Of a stretch of 64,000 bases of DNA, positions 1 to 9,276 are shown one piece after another. The first letter of the stretch is position 1. Each line of letters begins with the position of its first letter. The translations under genes and the position numbers were made by a program. The stretch spans positions 248,001 to 312,000 of the forward strand of contig CP096134.1 in assembly GCA_023242925.1 (NCBI GenBank). The letters are read 5' to 3'. Under the pieces are notes generated by a model. It saw only the letters and a program-made list of their open reading frames with translations, was not told where the DNA came from and searched no databases. Origin of the DNA: Hyphomonadaceae bacterium JAD_PAG50586_4. Its GTDB lineage: Bacteria > Pseudomonadota > Alphaproteobacteria > Caulobacterales > Aquidulcibacteraceae.

Positions 1-253
1 TCTCCGGATCATCCAGTTTCACGTAGCGTACCCGCACGCCGCGGGCTTCGAGGTCAGCGGCGAACGCAAGCATGGCGGCGAACAGAAACGCGATCTTCTT
101 CTTGTGATGGCGCACATAGGTCGCCTCCGCCGCTACTTCCGCCAGCATGACAACATCGCGCGCCGGATCGAGATCGCGCAGCGAAGAGATGCGCGCGGAC
201 AATTGATCGCCAAGGAGGAGCCGCAACGTCTGAACCACGGACCAAGTACGCAC
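1..253 (-). CDS. Photolyase-related protein, N-terminal part only
   Basis: Runs off the left edge; about 84 codons are visible. The reading frame (not covered by a long start-to-stop ORF because it is cut) gives LRLLLGDQLS, then ISSLRDLDP, ATYVRHHKKKIAFLF and a final VRYVKLDDPE. That is the typical N-terminus of the deoxyribodipyrimidine photolyase-related family (PF04244), whose characterised bacterial members are FAD- and 4Fe4S-containing (6-4) photolyases. The GTG at 253 is chosen because it lies about nine codons before the conserved LRL segment; I see no clear ribosome-binding site, so the start is uncertain. It is divergent from the DUF2256 gene 38 bp away. Confidence 0.85.
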   Translation of the reverse strand, partial: MRTWSVVQTLRLLLGDQLSARISSLRDLDPARDVVMLAEVAAEATYVRHHKKKIAFLFAAMLAFAADLEARGVRVRYVKLDDPE

Positions 254-291
254 GTATCGGCCACGCGGATCGGCGCGTAGGGGCGGACGAC

Positions 292-453
292 GTGGCAAAG
301 AACGCCAACGGCAAACAAATGGACAAGGTCAATCTGCCGCAAAAGGTTTGCGTGGCCTGCGGCCGACCATTCTCCTGGCGAAAGAAATGGGCCCGCGACT
401 GGGAGGCGATCAGATATTGCTCGCAACGCTGCCGGACCGCTCGCGCCGGATAA
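292..453 (+). CDS. DUF2256 small zinc-ribbon-like protein
   Basis: A 53-codon gene. The protein contains KVCVACGRPFSWRKKW and later IRYCSQRCR, so two CxxC-like cysteine pairs flank a basic WRKKW stretch, as in the DUF2256 family. Function is not established; the cysteine pattern suggests a metal site. The start is either GTG at 292 or ATG at 319, both in frame; the conserved part begins just after the ATG. Its position beside a photolyase-related gene is a common neighbourhood for this family. Confidence 0.85.
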   Translation: MAKNANGKQMDKVNLPQKVCVACGRPFSWRKKWARDWEAIRYCSQRCRTARAG

Positions 454-480
454 GTTTTGCCGCGTGGGCGGTGTTGTGAG

Positions 481-988
481 CTAGTGGGTTGGCGGCTTGT
501 TTGTCAGCGACGCGAGTGCGTTTGCGCGAAATAGGTCGATCGTCCAGACGATCTGCTTGGCGCGCCAATTGCCGCAAAAATACATCACCGGAAAGATCAC
601 CGAGCCGATCAGCAGGATGACAATCCCGTTCGCGTTGTCGCTGATGAGTGAACGCAGAAAATCCGGCGCAGCCTCAGAGAGCATGGCCGCCAGCGCGAGC
701 GGCACCGAAACATAGGTCAGGAAGATCACGCGAAACATATCGCTTGAACGCTGCTCGTTCACTTTCGCAATTTGCGCCAGCGAGATCCAACGCTTCAGGC
801 GAAGCATCGCGCAGCGCATCGCCTGCCTGACGGACGTTCTTGTTGTCCATCATTATGCTGGTGATGTCGGAGCCAAATAGGCGCCAGGAGCTCAAATCGA
901 AGAAGAGATCGATGGCAAAGCGCCAAAGCGGAAATCGCTTGGCCACATTCTTCCACAGCAGCCTCACCTCGGCAGCATCAGCACTCAT
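481..988 (-). CDS. Small membrane protein, apparent frameshift
   Basis: Two overlapping frames look like one gene. The start side (ATG at 988, MSADAAEVRLLWKN) overlaps the stop of the ribonuclease D gene as ATGA, which implies translational coupling. The end side is a different frame that begins near 819 and carries two hydrophobic segments (VIFLTYVSVPLALAAML and NGIVILLIGSVIFPVMYF). The frame must change around 800-835. No family recognised. Alternatively two separate small genes overlap here. Confidence 0.5.
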
Positions 989-1638
989 GAGTGCGCGAAG
1001 ATGTCGGTGTCTTCCCAGCCGGCGAGGTCGAGGGCCGCGCGGGTGGGCAGGAAGTCGAAGCAGGATTGCGCGATCTCGGTGCGGCCCTCGCGGGCGAGCA
1101 TCGCGTCGAGCTTTTCCTTCAGCGCATGCAGGTGCAGCACGTCGGAGGCCGCATACGCCAATTGCGCGTCGCTCAATTCCGGCGCGCCCCAATCGCTCGA
1201 TTGCTGATCCTTGGAAATGTCACGACCAAGGATTTCCTTGGTGAGATCCTTCAAGCCGTGGCGATCCGTGTAGGTGCGCACCAGTTTCGAGGCGATCTTT
1301 GTGCAGTAAAGCGGCGCGGTGACGATACTGAGGTCGCGCATGAACATGGCGATGTCGAAGCGGGCGAAATGAAAGAGCTTCAGATGCGCCGGATCGACCA
1401 GCACGCGCTTTAAGTTCGGCGCGTCGTAGCTTGTGCGGTCGAGCTGCACCAAGTGCGCTTCGCCGCCGCCATCTGAGATTTGGACGAGGCACAGCGGGTC
1501 GCGGATCAGCGACAGGCCCAAAGTCTCGCTATCGACGGCGACCGCGCCATTGAACGAAACCGTGTGGGGCAAATCGCCCTTGTGCAGATAGACCGAGACG
1601 TTCTTGCCATCGACGGTCAGGGAAAGCTTACGTGTCAT
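985..1638 (-). CDS. rnd: Ribonuclease D-type 3'-5' exonuclease
   Basis: A 217-residue DEDDy exonuclease. The metal-binding Asp and Glu lie in DSETLG (residues 37-42), the second Asp in HFARFDIAMF, and the last pair in YAASDVLHLHAL, where Tyr and Asp are four residues apart. It is about half the length of E. coli RNase D and lacks the C-terminal HRDC domains, like the short form common in alphaproteobacteria. Expected role: 3' trimming of tRNA and other stable RNA in the cytoplasm. Its stop overlaps the next start by four bases. Confidence 0.88.
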   Translation of the reverse strand: MTRKLSLTVDGKNVSVYLHKGDLPHTVSFNGAVAVDSETLGLSLIRDPLCLVQISDGGGEAHLVQLDRTSYDAPNLKRVLVDPAHLKLFHFARFDIAMFMRDLSIVTAPLYCTKIASKLVRTYTDRHGLKDLTKEILGRDISKDQQSSDWGAPELSDAQLAYAASDVLHLHALKEKLDAMLAREGRTEIAQSCFDFLPTRAALDLAGWEDTDIFAHS

Positions 1639-1671
1639 CGCCAGGGGCTTAGTGCAATTTGTCCCCAGGCG

Positions 1672-3204
1672 CTAGCCGGGGCGGCTCGCTACGTACTTAT
1701 CCCGCAATTCGCGCTTTAGAATCTTGCCGATATGGCTGCGCGGCAGCTCATCGATGAGAAGCGCTTCGGCGATACGCTGCGTCTTGCCGAGGCGCGCATT
1801 GGCGAAAGCACGGATGTCCTCGGCGGAGGCGCCGCGCGAGACGATGAACGCCACCGGCGTCTCGCCCCAATCCGCCGACGGCGCGCCCACGACGGCGACG
1901 TCCGCAACATCGGGGTGCTCGCGTACGATGGCTTCGATGTCGCTCGGATAGATGTTGAAGCCGCCCGAAATGATCATGTCCTTCTTGCGGTCCATGAGTT
2001 CGAGGAAGCCGTCCGCGTCGAAGCGGCCGACATCGCCGGTGCGCACGAAGCGTTTGCCGTCCGGCGATAGCCAGATAGCCGCCGAGGTTTGGTCCGGCCG
2101 ATTGTGATAGCCGTTCATCGTCAGCTCCGAATGGCCGACGATCTCGCCCACTTCGCCGCGCGGCAGCTCCCGGCCATCCTCATCGATGATGCGAATGTCG
2201 TGGCCGGGCGCCGGCTGACCAACCGTGTGCAGTTTGTCCGGATAAGCGTGCGCGACCAGCATGCAGGTGCCGCCGCCTTCGGTCATGCCGAAATATTCGA
2301 CGAGCCCGCCCGGCCAGCGTTTCAACACGTCCGCTTTCAGGGCCGCCGAGAAGGGTGCCGAGGTGCAGAATTTCATCTGAAAGCTGGAGAGATCGAACGA
2401 GTCAAAATCCGGCCGCGCCATCAGCCGTGAATATTGCACCGGCACCAGCATCGTGTGCGTCGCGCGCGTGCGCTGCGCGATCTCCAGATACTTGGCCGCG
2501 TCGAATTTCTTCATCAGCACGACCGTGCCGCCGAGGCCCAGCGTCGGGAAGAAGGCGACGAGTGTGGTGTTCGAATAGAGCGGCGTTGACAGCAGCGACA
2601 CCGCTTGCGGTCCGTAGCCCATCGCTTGCGCGCGCGCGATATGGCCGAAGCGCATGCCGTGGCTCTGCACGATGCCTTTGGGCGCGCCCGTCGTGCCCGA
2701 TGAATAGATGATGTTGAACGGCATCTTCGGATCGATCGGGACCAGTGCGGGCTTCGCGCCCGCTGACGCCAGCCAATCGGCGAATGCCCGCCCGTGCGCG
2801 CCGCCATCGAGTGCGATGACCTTTGCCTTGATCAGATCCTTCACGCCCGCCAGCGCGTCCGCCACCTCGGCATCCACGAAAAAGAGCGGCGCCCCTGAAT
2901 CCGCGACCATGCCGACGATGCTGTCCGGCGTGGACGACGGCGCAATCGGCGCCACAGCCACGCCCGCGCGCAGCGCGCCAACAAACAGCGCCGCATACTC
3001 GATCGATGTCATCGCGCAAATCGCGATACTAGCGCCCGGCTGGACGCCATCGCGCTGCAACGCTGCCGCAACGCGATCCATCAGCGCGTCCAGCTCACCA
3101 TAGGAGACCCGCCGCTCGTCCTGGATCAGCGCCGCCGCATCAGGCCGCTCCGCCGCATGCGCGGCGATCATGTCGGAGAGGGTGCAGAAGTCTTCGGTGG
3201 TCAC
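1672..3204 (-). CDS. AMP-dependent acyl-CoA synthetase/ligase
   Basis: A 510-residue ANL-superfamily enzyme that should make an acyl-adenylate and then an acyl-CoA. All core motifs are present: IIYSSGTTGAPKG (ATP P-loop), EYFGMTEGG, VRTGDVGRFD, the hinge DRKKDMIISGGFNIYP, and the catalytic lysine in HIGKILKREL near the C-terminus. The fatty- or aromatic-acid substrate cannot be read from sequence. It stands alone, with no beta-oxidation genes beside it. The ATG at 3204 gives the normal family length. Confidence 0.9.
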   Translation of the reverse strand: MTTEDFCTLSDMIAAHAAERPDAAALIQDERRVSYGELDALMDRVAAALQRDGVQPGASIAICAMTSIEYAALFVGALRAGVAVAPIAPSSTPDSIVGMVADSGAPLFFVDAEVADALAGVKDLIKAKVIALDGGAHGRAFADWLASAGAKPALVPIDPKMPFNIIYSSGTTGAPKGIVQSHGMRFGHIARAQAMGYGPQAVSLLSTPLYSNTTLVAFFPTLGLGGTVVLMKKFDAAKYLEIAQRTRATHTMLVPVQYSRLMARPDFDSFDLSSFQMKFCTSAPFSAALKADVLKRWPGGLVEYFGMTEGGGTCMLVAHAYPDKLHTVGQPAPGHDIRIIDEDGRELPRGEVGEIVGHSELTMNGYHNRPDQTSAAIWLSPDGKRFVRTGDVGRFDADGFLELMDRKKDMIISGGFNIYPSDIEAIVREHPDVADVAVVGAPSADWGETPVAFIVSRGASAEDIRAFANARLGKTQRIAEALLIDELPRSHIGKILKRELRDKYVASRPG

Positions 3205-3271
3205 GGGCGGGCGGCTCCGGCTGCGGGGAGGAAGCTCCCTCTATAACCGATGCCGCGCCGCGTGCATCCGC

Positions 3272-5038
3272 CTAATGGCTGGCCCCGTCGATCGCCTCAT
3301 ACGTCACCAGGGTGAACCGCGTACGCTCACTCTCGCGCATGCGCGTGGCGATCACTTCGTGCAGTTCGGGCCGCCATGCCGTCCAGCGATCGACGAATGC
3401 GTTCGCGGCATCGCGGTCGCCGGTGCGCTGGATCGCCAGCACTTCGCGCAGCAGGCTCGTGACCGCCTCCGGGTAACGGCGGTAGTCGATGCGCAAGCGG
3501 CCATCTTCGAAGCGCAGCGCGCCGCGATCCATCAACCAATTCCATTGGATCAGCTGCATCGTGTTGTAGGGCTGCTCGCGACGCGGACGGTTCTTCTGCA
3601 ACACGCGGCGAATGCCCGAGGCATAGATGCCGCGCAATTGATCATCCGTGATGCGGCCACGCTCGTTCAGGATCCGCGCCGACGTCAGCGAGACGAGATC
3701 CGCCTTCATCTCTTCGAGCAAGTCCGCCGTGTCTTCCAGCGCCACATCAAGATCGCGCCCGTCGGCGGTTTGATCGACGCCGAGGTAATGGCCAATCTCA
3801 TGCCAGAGCGTGCGATAGAAGCCGCCCTCTGGCGTCAGATCATCCGCTTGGCTTTCGATCACCGCCGCCGCGAACGCGCGCTGCGTCTCCTGAAAGATAT
3901 CTTCGTTCAGCAAGATGTTGCCGCGCATTAGGATGGTGCGGCCGTACTGACGCGCGAGATACGCCTCGTTCGGCAGAATCGTCGCCGTGTTGGCTCCGCG
4001 CGCTTGGCCGAAATCGGCGATGATGTTGTAAACACCAACGGGAATGTCGCTGCGTACTTCGCGATGGTTCGTGTAAGGCAGCGCATTCTCGACGACTTGA
4101 ATGTCGGCCAGCGCCGCCCGTAATTCCTCGCTACGCGGGCGATCGCGCACCAGCAACGAGAGCGAGAAGAACGTCTTCACGCCATAAAGCGCATCGTCAT
4201 AGGTCTCGTACGAGCCAATCTGCGCGTTGAGATTGCCGGTGAAATCACCCGTCACCCAAGCCGCGTCGCCGCCCTCGTAATCGTCGGCCAACAAATCACG
4301 CGACCGTAGCCGCAGATAACGCGCAAACGCAGGATCGCCGCTCTCGACGTGGTCCGCCGCCGCATTCAGGCGATCGAAGATGAAGAAGAAATCTTCCGCG
4401 TACGCCACCGAATACGGGACGCCGAGATAGGTCTCGCTCGTTTCCAAGCGCGCACGCAGGCCAGGATGCAACGTATCGAGCGCCGGGTGTCGATCGAGTG
4501 CGGCAAGCGCACGCCGACGGTTCTCGGGCGTCGCGGCCCACACCACACCGCGATCATCGAGCAATTCTTCGCGGCGCTCGGGATGCGCGACGAAGAAAGC
4601 GTCAAGTGTCGCCCGCGTCGTGCCCGCAGGATACATATTCCGCGCCGGCGCTTCCGGTTGGACCGAAAGGAACGCCTCGCGCGTATTGTCCAAAGTCGAG
4701 GCGATCGGCCCGCTATTCATGCGGAAGAGATCGCGCTCGCCACTGAGTTCCGGATGCGCCTCCAGATACGCCGCCGCCGCCAAAGCCTGCGGGTGGCGCT
4801 GCTCCATATAAAGCCGGTGCATGCGCTCGCCCGCCGCCAGCAGCTCGGTCACCGCCGCCCGCTCGCCCGGCGTCAGCGCCGAAACGTCGGGCGCCAGGTG
4901 CAGCCGCTGCGTCCGCGCCAGGACTTGCTCGGTGCGGGCGGCGTCGAAGGTCGGCGCGATGCCGGCGGTGGAGGGGGCGGAAGGCGCCGTGGCGCAGGCC
5001 GCGAGGCCAAGGACGAGGGCAAAGGAAATGGAACGCAT
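3272..5038 (-). CDS. Lipoprotein zinc metallopeptidase, M49-like
   Basis: 588 residues from the ATG at 5038, chosen over an upstream start at 5101 because it begins a lipoprotein signal (MRSISFALVLGLAACAT, lipobox LAAC). The C-terminal half holds WHEIGHYLGVD followed by EEMKADLVSL, a zincin pattern resembling the dipeptidyl peptidase III family (M49). M49 enzymes normally have HExxxH; this one reads HExxH, so the assignment is by overall layout. The enzyme would sit on a membrane facing the periplasm. No functional partners are adjacent. Confidence 0.65.
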   Translation of the reverse strand: MRSISFALVLGLAACATAPSAPSTAGIAPTFDAARTEQVLARTQRLHLAPDVSALTPGERAAVTELLAAGERMHRLYMEQRHPQALAAAAYLEAHPELSGERDLFRMNSGPIASTLDNTREAFLSVQPEAPARNMYPAGTTRATLDAFFVAHPERREELLDDRGVVWAATPENRRRALAALDRHPALDTLHPGLRARLETSETYLGVPYSVAYAEDFFFIFDRLNAAADHVESGDPAFARYLRLRSRDLLADDYEGGDAAWVTGDFTGNLNAQIGSYETYDDALYGVKTFFSLSLLVRDRPRSEELRAALADIQVVENALPYTNHREVRSDIPVGVYNIIADFGQARGANTATILPNEAYLARQYGRTILMRGNILLNEDIFQETQRAFAAAVIESQADDLTPEGGFYRTLWHEIGHYLGVDQTADGRDLDVALEDTADLLEEMKADLVSLTSARILNERGRITDDQLRGIYASGIRRVLQKNRPRREQPYNTMQLIQWNWLMDRGALRFEDGRLRIDYRRYPEAVTSLLREVLAIQRTGDRDAANAFVDRWTAWRPELHEVIATRMRESERTRFTLVTYEAIDGASH

Positions 5039-5376
5039 CGGCTCGATTAGCACGCGCCGCGCACCCGCTAAAAGCGCACTGCGACCGGCGAAAGCGTGCA
5101 TGTGATCAAGGGAATGGTGCCGGAAGATAACTTTTCGGACTGCTGTATCCGTTTGAACACATATGAGTCTCGCGCGATCGGGGAGTGTATCGCACCGCCG
5201 TCTATACCGCCGGACCTCTAGAATGCTGAGGTTTGAGTCCGATTTCAGTAGATTTCTTCGGCATTCCGCTACTCTGCGCGCGCTCTTCTTGCCTATCGGA
5301 CTTCCCCTTCAAAACAATTCCGTCGTTCGGCGAGCGCGCAAACTTCGGCCAAGCGGACGTCAGAGCATCTGACTTT
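5039..5376. other. Intergenic region before the IS3 element
   Basis: About 340 bp between the lipoprotein peptidase and the left end of the insertion sequence. No convincing coding frame, RNA gene or repeat is visible. It should contain the promoter of the leftward peptidase gene, but I cannot place it. Confidence 0.4.
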
Positions 5377-5439
5377 TGACGTGACCCCCGCAAACTCCTC
5401 CATCTGACGCTAGAGTCCGGCCCAGCTAGGGAGCCGGAG

Positions 5440-5937
5440 ATGAAACGGAAGCGGTTCAGCGAAGAGCAGATCATTGCGATCCTGCGTGAGCACGAAGCGG
5501 GGGTGGCGACAGCCGACCTCTGCCGCAAGCACGGCATGTCGAGTGCGAGCTTTTACGCCTGGAAGGCCAAGTATGGCGGCATGGACGTGGCCGACGCCCA
5601 GAAGCTGAAGGGCTTGGAGGCGGAAAACGCCAAGCTGAAGCGGCTGTTGGCCGATGCGATGCTCGACAACGCGGCGCTGAAAGACTTGCTCGGAAAAAAT
5701 GGTGACGCCCGCACATCGGCGAGAAGCCGTCGCTCATCTCGAAACGACGCACGGGATGAGCGAGCGGCGGGCGTGCCGGATTATCGGCGTCGAGCGAACC
5801 AGCGTGCGCTACCGGCGCACGAAGCCGGACGATGGCGAGCTGCGCGCTCGCATCAAGGATTTGGCGCACGAGCGCCGACGCTTCGGCTATCGCCGGCTCT
5901 ACGTCTTGCCGCGCCGGGAAGGTCGGCTCGTGAATAG
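5440..5937 (+). CDS. IS3-family transposase OrfA
   Basis: N-terminal HTH protein: [19 protein letters not shown], then a helix-turn-helix ([23 protein letters not shown]) and a leucine-rich coiled coil ([26 protein letters not shown]) ending at the A6 slippery run. It binds the IS ends. Without frameshifting the frame continues past the coiled coil into low-information sequence to 5937, longer than typical OrfA proteins. The functional unit is probably residues 1-87 plus the OrfAB fusion. Confidence 0.88.
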   Translation: MKRKRFSEEQIIAILREHEAGVATADLCRKHGMSSASFYAWKAKYGGMDVADAQKLKGLEAENAKLKRLLADAMLDNAALKDLLGKNGDARTSARSRRSSRNDARDERAAGVPDYRRRANQRALPAHEAGRWRAARSHQGFGARAPTLRLSPALRLAAPGRSARE

Positions 5938-6589
5938 GAAGCGGGTGCAGCGTATCTACCAGGAGGAACGGCTGATGGTACGCCGCCGCGGAGGACGCAA
6001 GCGTGCGCTTGGCTTGCGTGCGCCGATGATGGCGCCTGACCGGCCCAATGCGTGCTGGTCGCTCGACTTCGTGCACGACCAGATGACCGACGGCCGCCGC
6101 TTCCGCGTGCTCGCTATCGTCGACAATTGCACGCGCGAATGTCTGGCGCTTGTGGCTGACACGTCGATCTCTGGCGTGCGCGTCGCGCGTGAGCTTGATC
6201 GCATCATCACCTGGCGCGGCCAGCCCGCCGCGGTGACCTCAGACAACGGGACCGAGCTGACCTCGAACGCGATCCTGAAATGGGCCGATGAACGCGGCGT
6301 CGGCTGGCAATACATCCAGCCCGGCAAGCCGCAACAGAATGCCTTCAGCGAAAGCTTCAACGGACGCCTGCGGGATGAGCTGCTCAACGAGACGCTCTTC
6401 CGCTCGCTGCCGCACGCGCGCATCGCTCTCGCGGCTTGGCGCGACGACTACAACCACCATCGCCCGCACGGGAAGCTCGGCTGGCTGACGCCTGCCGCCT
6501 ACGCCGTGCGTTGGAGAGAGAACGAAGAGCTTGAAGGACGCCCATTGGGGGCGTTTGATGACGACCGGACTCCAGTGGCGGCTGGATGA
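5699..6589 (+). CDS. IS3-family transposase OrfB, DDE integrase core
   Basis: 296 residues with the rve integrase fold. The catalytic triad is intact: Asp in [11 protein letters not shown], Asp in VTSDNGTEL and Glu in [13 protein letters not shown], followed by the [13 protein letters not shown] end block. It would be made mainly as an OrfAB fusion by -1 frameshifting at 5694-5699; the ATG at 5699 overlaps the slippery run. Confidence 0.92.
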   Translation: MVTPAHRREAVAHLETTHGMSERRACRIIGVERTSVRYRRTKPDDGELRARIKDLAHERRRFGYRRLYVLPRREGRLVNRKRVQRIYQEERLMVRRRGGRKRALGLRAPMMAPDRPNACWSLDFVHDQMTDGRRFRVLAIVDNCTRECLALVADTSISGVRVARELDRIITWRGQPAAVTSDNGTELTSNAILKWADERGVGWQYIQPGKPQQNAFSESFNGRLRDELLNETLFRSLPHARIALAAWRDDYNHHRPHGKLGWLTPAAYAVRWRENEELEGRPLGAFDDDRTPVAAG

Positions 6590-6654
6590 GAAACGGGGGT
6601 CACGTCAATGTCGACGCATGATAAACGGGGTTTGAACTTAAGGTCGTGTCCGGA

Positions 6655-6732
6655 TGGTCCGCATTCGGTGACTATCAGACGCCGCATTTCCGCTTTTGAG
6701 CGTTATGGCGCTAATGACTGTTCCTGGGATCT
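6655..6732 (+). repeat. Dispersed repeat, copy 1
   Basis: Begins TGGTCCGCATTCGGTG and ends AATGACTGTTCCTGGGATCT. It is the first of at least seven short sequences between 6.6 and 19.3 kb that share a TGTCCGCTTTCGG-like left half and a GGCTGTTCTTGGGATT-like right half separated by a variable spacer. It lies just right of the IS3 element, before the 3' end of a leftward gene. Confidence 0.5.
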
Positions 6733-6746
6733 AGTTGAACTGCCAG

Positions 6747-8372
6747 TTAAAGCGCCACCGGTTCAATTGGCACAGCGAGCACGCGGCCAAATCGTTGGAC
6801 TGCTGCTTGGACATCACGCCGATCAATCACTGAGCGCCGGGCCGCGTTCATCGAGGCTTCAAATTCTGTCGGGGTGCCGAACTCCTGAAAGATCTGGGCA
6901 TCCCAGAGTGCGGCGGCGCGGTCGTCCTCGTTGTGCAATGCGGCAATATACAGTTCTGCTGCTCGGTCGAGCTCACCCATGCATATTTCAGTTTCCCGCA
7001 TTACGCGCCATGAGTCGCTTGAGCGTGCTCGCATGGTTTGAGCGATGCGTTCCGCTGCGGTGAGATCTCCGATGACTTTGTTTGCGCAAGCTCGAACGTA
7101 GTTTGCGTTCATCCATCCGTAAGGGCTCGTTTCGCTATCGTCGAAATCTTGTAGCACCGTCAGAGCCTCGGTGGCGCGTCCCATTCGAAGTAGCAACTCC
7201 GCGAGGTTGATGGTTTGACTTACGTTTCGATTGCCATCTTCCGGACGGCTCGCCCCGCGCCGCGCATCGCTCAACGCCTCTTCATAGCGGCCGAGTTGGA
7301 AGAGCGCGCGTTGGCGGTAATCATAGGCCCAGTTGATCCACCGATCCTGGTTAGAGAATCTGCGTCCAGCGTTGAGCGGAGTATTCGCTCTGTCGATAGC
7401 AGCATTCAGGATGCTCAGCGCCGCGTTGGCGTCTCCAATTCGTAAGTGCGCCAAGGCAAGTTCCAAGGGGCCGTCCAAAAGGTCGGGATTTGCTGCGATA
7501 TTCCGCTGGAGCAGATCGATATCGTTCTCGAAGATGCTGCGAATGTCTCTCGCATGGTCTTCAGCCGAGATAACGCCGTCAAAGCGCCGGTCGATGAGCA
7601 TACCCACAAACGGCAGAGATCCGGTCACTTCCCGAGCTGTTGAGCGGGCGAGCTCGATTTCGCCTGCCGAGATTTGAAGAAGTGTAAGTCGCTTCCAACG
7701 AAATGTTTGATCGACGAACGGTTCATTCGACACCCATTGCCCGCGTCGCAAAGCAAGGAGGATCTGCCGTTCGCGCGCGGGGGCGTCTGACATCTCTCTA
7801 GCGCGGCGCATCAGGTAAGAAACACTATCCTCAGTGAATTCACGAAACGCTATTGGCCACCGCTCTGAGAGCCGAGCAAATGAGTCGATTGCGTCGGTGT
7901 TATTCTCTGCACGCACCGCTGACCAAAAACGCAGCTGCCACTCGGTCGCGCTAGCTTGAGGAAAGTCGGTTGCAAGACGAAGGTGTCGATGAGCCGACGC
8001 AAAGTCGGCGACGTCATAATATGCGGCCCCCAGCAGATATCTGCCCAGCTGCTGCTGGGGTTCGCTTAGGGACAAGAACGCGGGAGTATCAACAATAGGC
8101 GCGAGAGTAGTCACGACACCGCGTGCATCGCTTTGACGGGCTCTCCCCAAAGCCTCTTGGAGTGCACTCGCCGCGTCGGTGGTCGTGATTGCCCGAGTCT
8201 CGGCACGGGAGTAGGCCTCGTCTGCGTTGGGCGCACCTATTGCCGAGTGGGGAGAAAGGCCAATCCCAAAGGCGACTAAGATGGCCACAATGCGCAATGG
8301 ACTTCTCCTGCCCGAACTCCTGCTAGGTCTTCTGCCACTGCCAACGTCGGCTGTTAAGTCAGCCAGGACCAT
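6747..8372 (-). CDS. Secreted repeat-rich (TPR-like) protein
   Basis: 541 residues from the ATG at 8372. The frame stays open to 8546, but a copy of the dispersed repeat lies at 8466-8517, so the upstream part is unlikely to be coding. The N-terminus has a hydrophobic segment (IVAILVAFGIGLSPHSAIGA) that may be a signal peptide after a basic stretch. The rest is alpha-helical with paired-helix repeats resembling TPRs, for example LGAAYYDVADFASAHRHLRL and LAHLRIGDANAALSILNAAI. No enzymatic motif. Likely a periplasmic scaffold or assembly protein; function unknown. Confidence 0.65.
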   Translation of the reverse strand: MVLADLTADVGSGRRPSRSSGRRSPLRIVAILVAFGIGLSPHSAIGAPNADEAYSRAETRAITTTDAASALQEALGRARQSDARGVVTTLAPIVDTPAFLSLSEPQQQLGRYLLGAAYYDVADFASAHRHLRLATDFPQASATEWQLRFWSAVRAENNTDAIDSFARLSERWPIAFREFTEDSVSYLMRRAREMSDAPARERQILLALRRGQWVSNEPFVDQTFRWKRLTLLQISAGEIELARSTAREVTGSLPFVGMLIDRRFDGVISAEDHARDIRSIFENDIDLLQRNIAANPDLLDGPLELALAHLRIGDANAALSILNAAIDRANTPLNAGRRFSNQDRWINWAYDYRQRALFQLGRYEEALSDARRGASRPEDGNRNVSQTINLAELLLRMGRATEALTVLQDFDDSETSPYGWMNANYVRACANKVIGDLTAAERIAQTMRARSSDSWRVMRETEICMGELDRAAELYIAALHNEDDRAAALWDAQIFQEFGTPTEFEASMNAARRSVIDRRDVQAAVQRFGRVLAVPIEPVAL

Positions 8373-8465
8373 TGCGAGGTCGCTTTTACCCGACAGCCCT
8401 CGAGCAGTTGCGTGCCGGAATTCTCCGTAAATTGGCGACCGGTGTGAGCCACTCGCGGAGCGTAT

Positions 8466-8517
8466 AGTCTGCTTTCGGGCGCTCAGAGGCCGACGGCTGT
8501 TGTTGGGATTGAACGCC
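8466..8517 (+). repeat. Dispersed repeat, copy 2
   Basis: AGTCTGCTTTCGGGCG at the left and GGCTGTTGTTGGGATTGAAC at the right, with a 16-bp spacer. It overlaps the upstream in-frame extension of the leftward repeat protein and argues for the downstream start at 8372. The right half extends into GAACGCCG, as in copy 4. Confidence 0.6.
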
Positions 8518-8585
8518 GTTTCGACCGCGCTCTCCGCTCTGGTCACACCGACATGGAGGCAGTGGCGGCTAGCCTAGAGGTTTTC

Positions 8586-8807
8586 TCAGCGACGCTTTTC
8601 TTTCCACCCAAATACATCCTCGACGCCGACCCCGAATACGCGCGAGATCCGGAAAGCGCTTTCCAGCGACGGCGAGTAGAGACCCTGTTCTATGGCGATA
8701 ATCGTATGACGCGTTACACCGATGGCCTCGCCCAAAGCGGCCTGGGTCATTTCTTGTGCTTCGCGCAATTCCCGCACGCGATTGGTGATGGGTGGGGCTT
8801 TTGTCAT
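8586..8807 (-). CDS. XRE-family transcriptional regulator
   Basis: 73 residues that are almost entirely one HTH_3 domain: VRELREAQEMTQAALGEAIG, then VTRHTIIAIEQGLYSPSLES. Similar short regulators pair with membrane proteins, as here: its ATG overlaps the stop of the upstream membrane-protein gene (ATGA). It probably autoregulates the operon through the two palindromes at 9239 and 9277. Confidence 0.88.
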   Translation of the reverse strand: MTKAPPITNRVRELREAQEMTQAALGEAIGVTRHTIIAIEQGLYSPSLESAFRISRVFGVGVEDVFGWKEKRR

Positions 8808-9226
8808 GCCAGTTTGCGATAGAGTGCGATCTGGAAGGCGTATTCACTCACTTGCGCAAGAACCCAGGCCGCGAAGACAGCATAGAATAGGGCGTCTCCG
8901 TCGCGAACGATGAGATAATGTCCTAGCGCGCAGGCGACGCCAGTGGCGAACACATAACTGCTCCACGCACCTGAGCGCGCCGTTATGGCGCGATCACGCT
9001 CATCGGCAGGCGCCTCAGCGTCTTTGGGCGCGACAACGGCGATGAATATGTGACCCGCTGTCGCCAAAATGGCGAGCGCAATGGTGAAGACGACGATGAG
9101 AGGCAGGAGCGGGGGCGCGAGTTGATCGAGGCTATGCGAGAGATTGATCACAACACTCGCGTAGCCGGCCGTCGCTAAACTGAGCGCAGCTGCCATCAGC
9201 CACGCGGACTTCTCACGGAAAGGCAT
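8804..9226 (-). CDS. Four-helix membrane protein, partner of the XRE regulator
   Basis: 140 residues from the ATG at 9226; the frame extends further upstream but into the operator region. Four hydrophobic segments are visible: AWLMAAALSLATAGYASVV, LLPLIVVFTIALAILATAGH, WSSYVFATGVACALGHYLIV and ALFYAVFAAWVLAQVSEYAF. No family recognised with certainty. It is first in a two-gene operon with the XRE regulator and may act as its membrane sensor or target. Confidence 0.7.
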   Translation of the reverse strand: MPFREKSAWLMAAALSLATAGYASVVINLSHSLDQLAPPLLPLIVVFTIALAILATAGHIFIAVVAPKDAEAPADERDRAITARSGAWSSYVFATGVACALGHYLIVRDGDALFYAVFAAWVLAQVSEYAFQIALYRKLA

Positions 9227-9238
9227 CGGCGAACTCCA

Positions 9239-9256
9239 TGTCGAATATTTTCGACA
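9239..9256. promoter_or_regulatory. Palindromic operator 1 of the XRE operon
   Basis: TGTCGAATATTTTCGACA: perfect 7-bp arms around a TATT centre, 13 bp upstream of the membrane-protein start. Probable binding site of the XRE protein encoded in the same operon. Confidence 0.7.
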
Positions 9257-9276
9257 TATACGCGCGCGGAGTTCAG

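Larger units (their letters stand above)
5377..6607 (+). mobile_element. IS3-family insertion sequence, complete
   Basis: 1,231 bp bounded by perfect 14-bp terminal inverted repeats: TGACGTGACCCCCG at 5377-5390 and its complement at 6594-6607. It carries two overlapping frames (orfA 5440-5937, orfB 5699-6589) in the usual IS3 arrangement. The A6 run at 5694-5699 at the start of the overlap is a plausible -1 slippage site for making the fused transposase. No target duplication is visible (left flank gacttt, right flank atgtcg). The intact termini and DDE triad suggest a recently active copy. Confidence 0.92.

Noticed and set aside
3170..3931. 253-codon rightward open frame
   Set aside because: Overlaps the ends of the ligase and M49-like genes in antisense; no domain.
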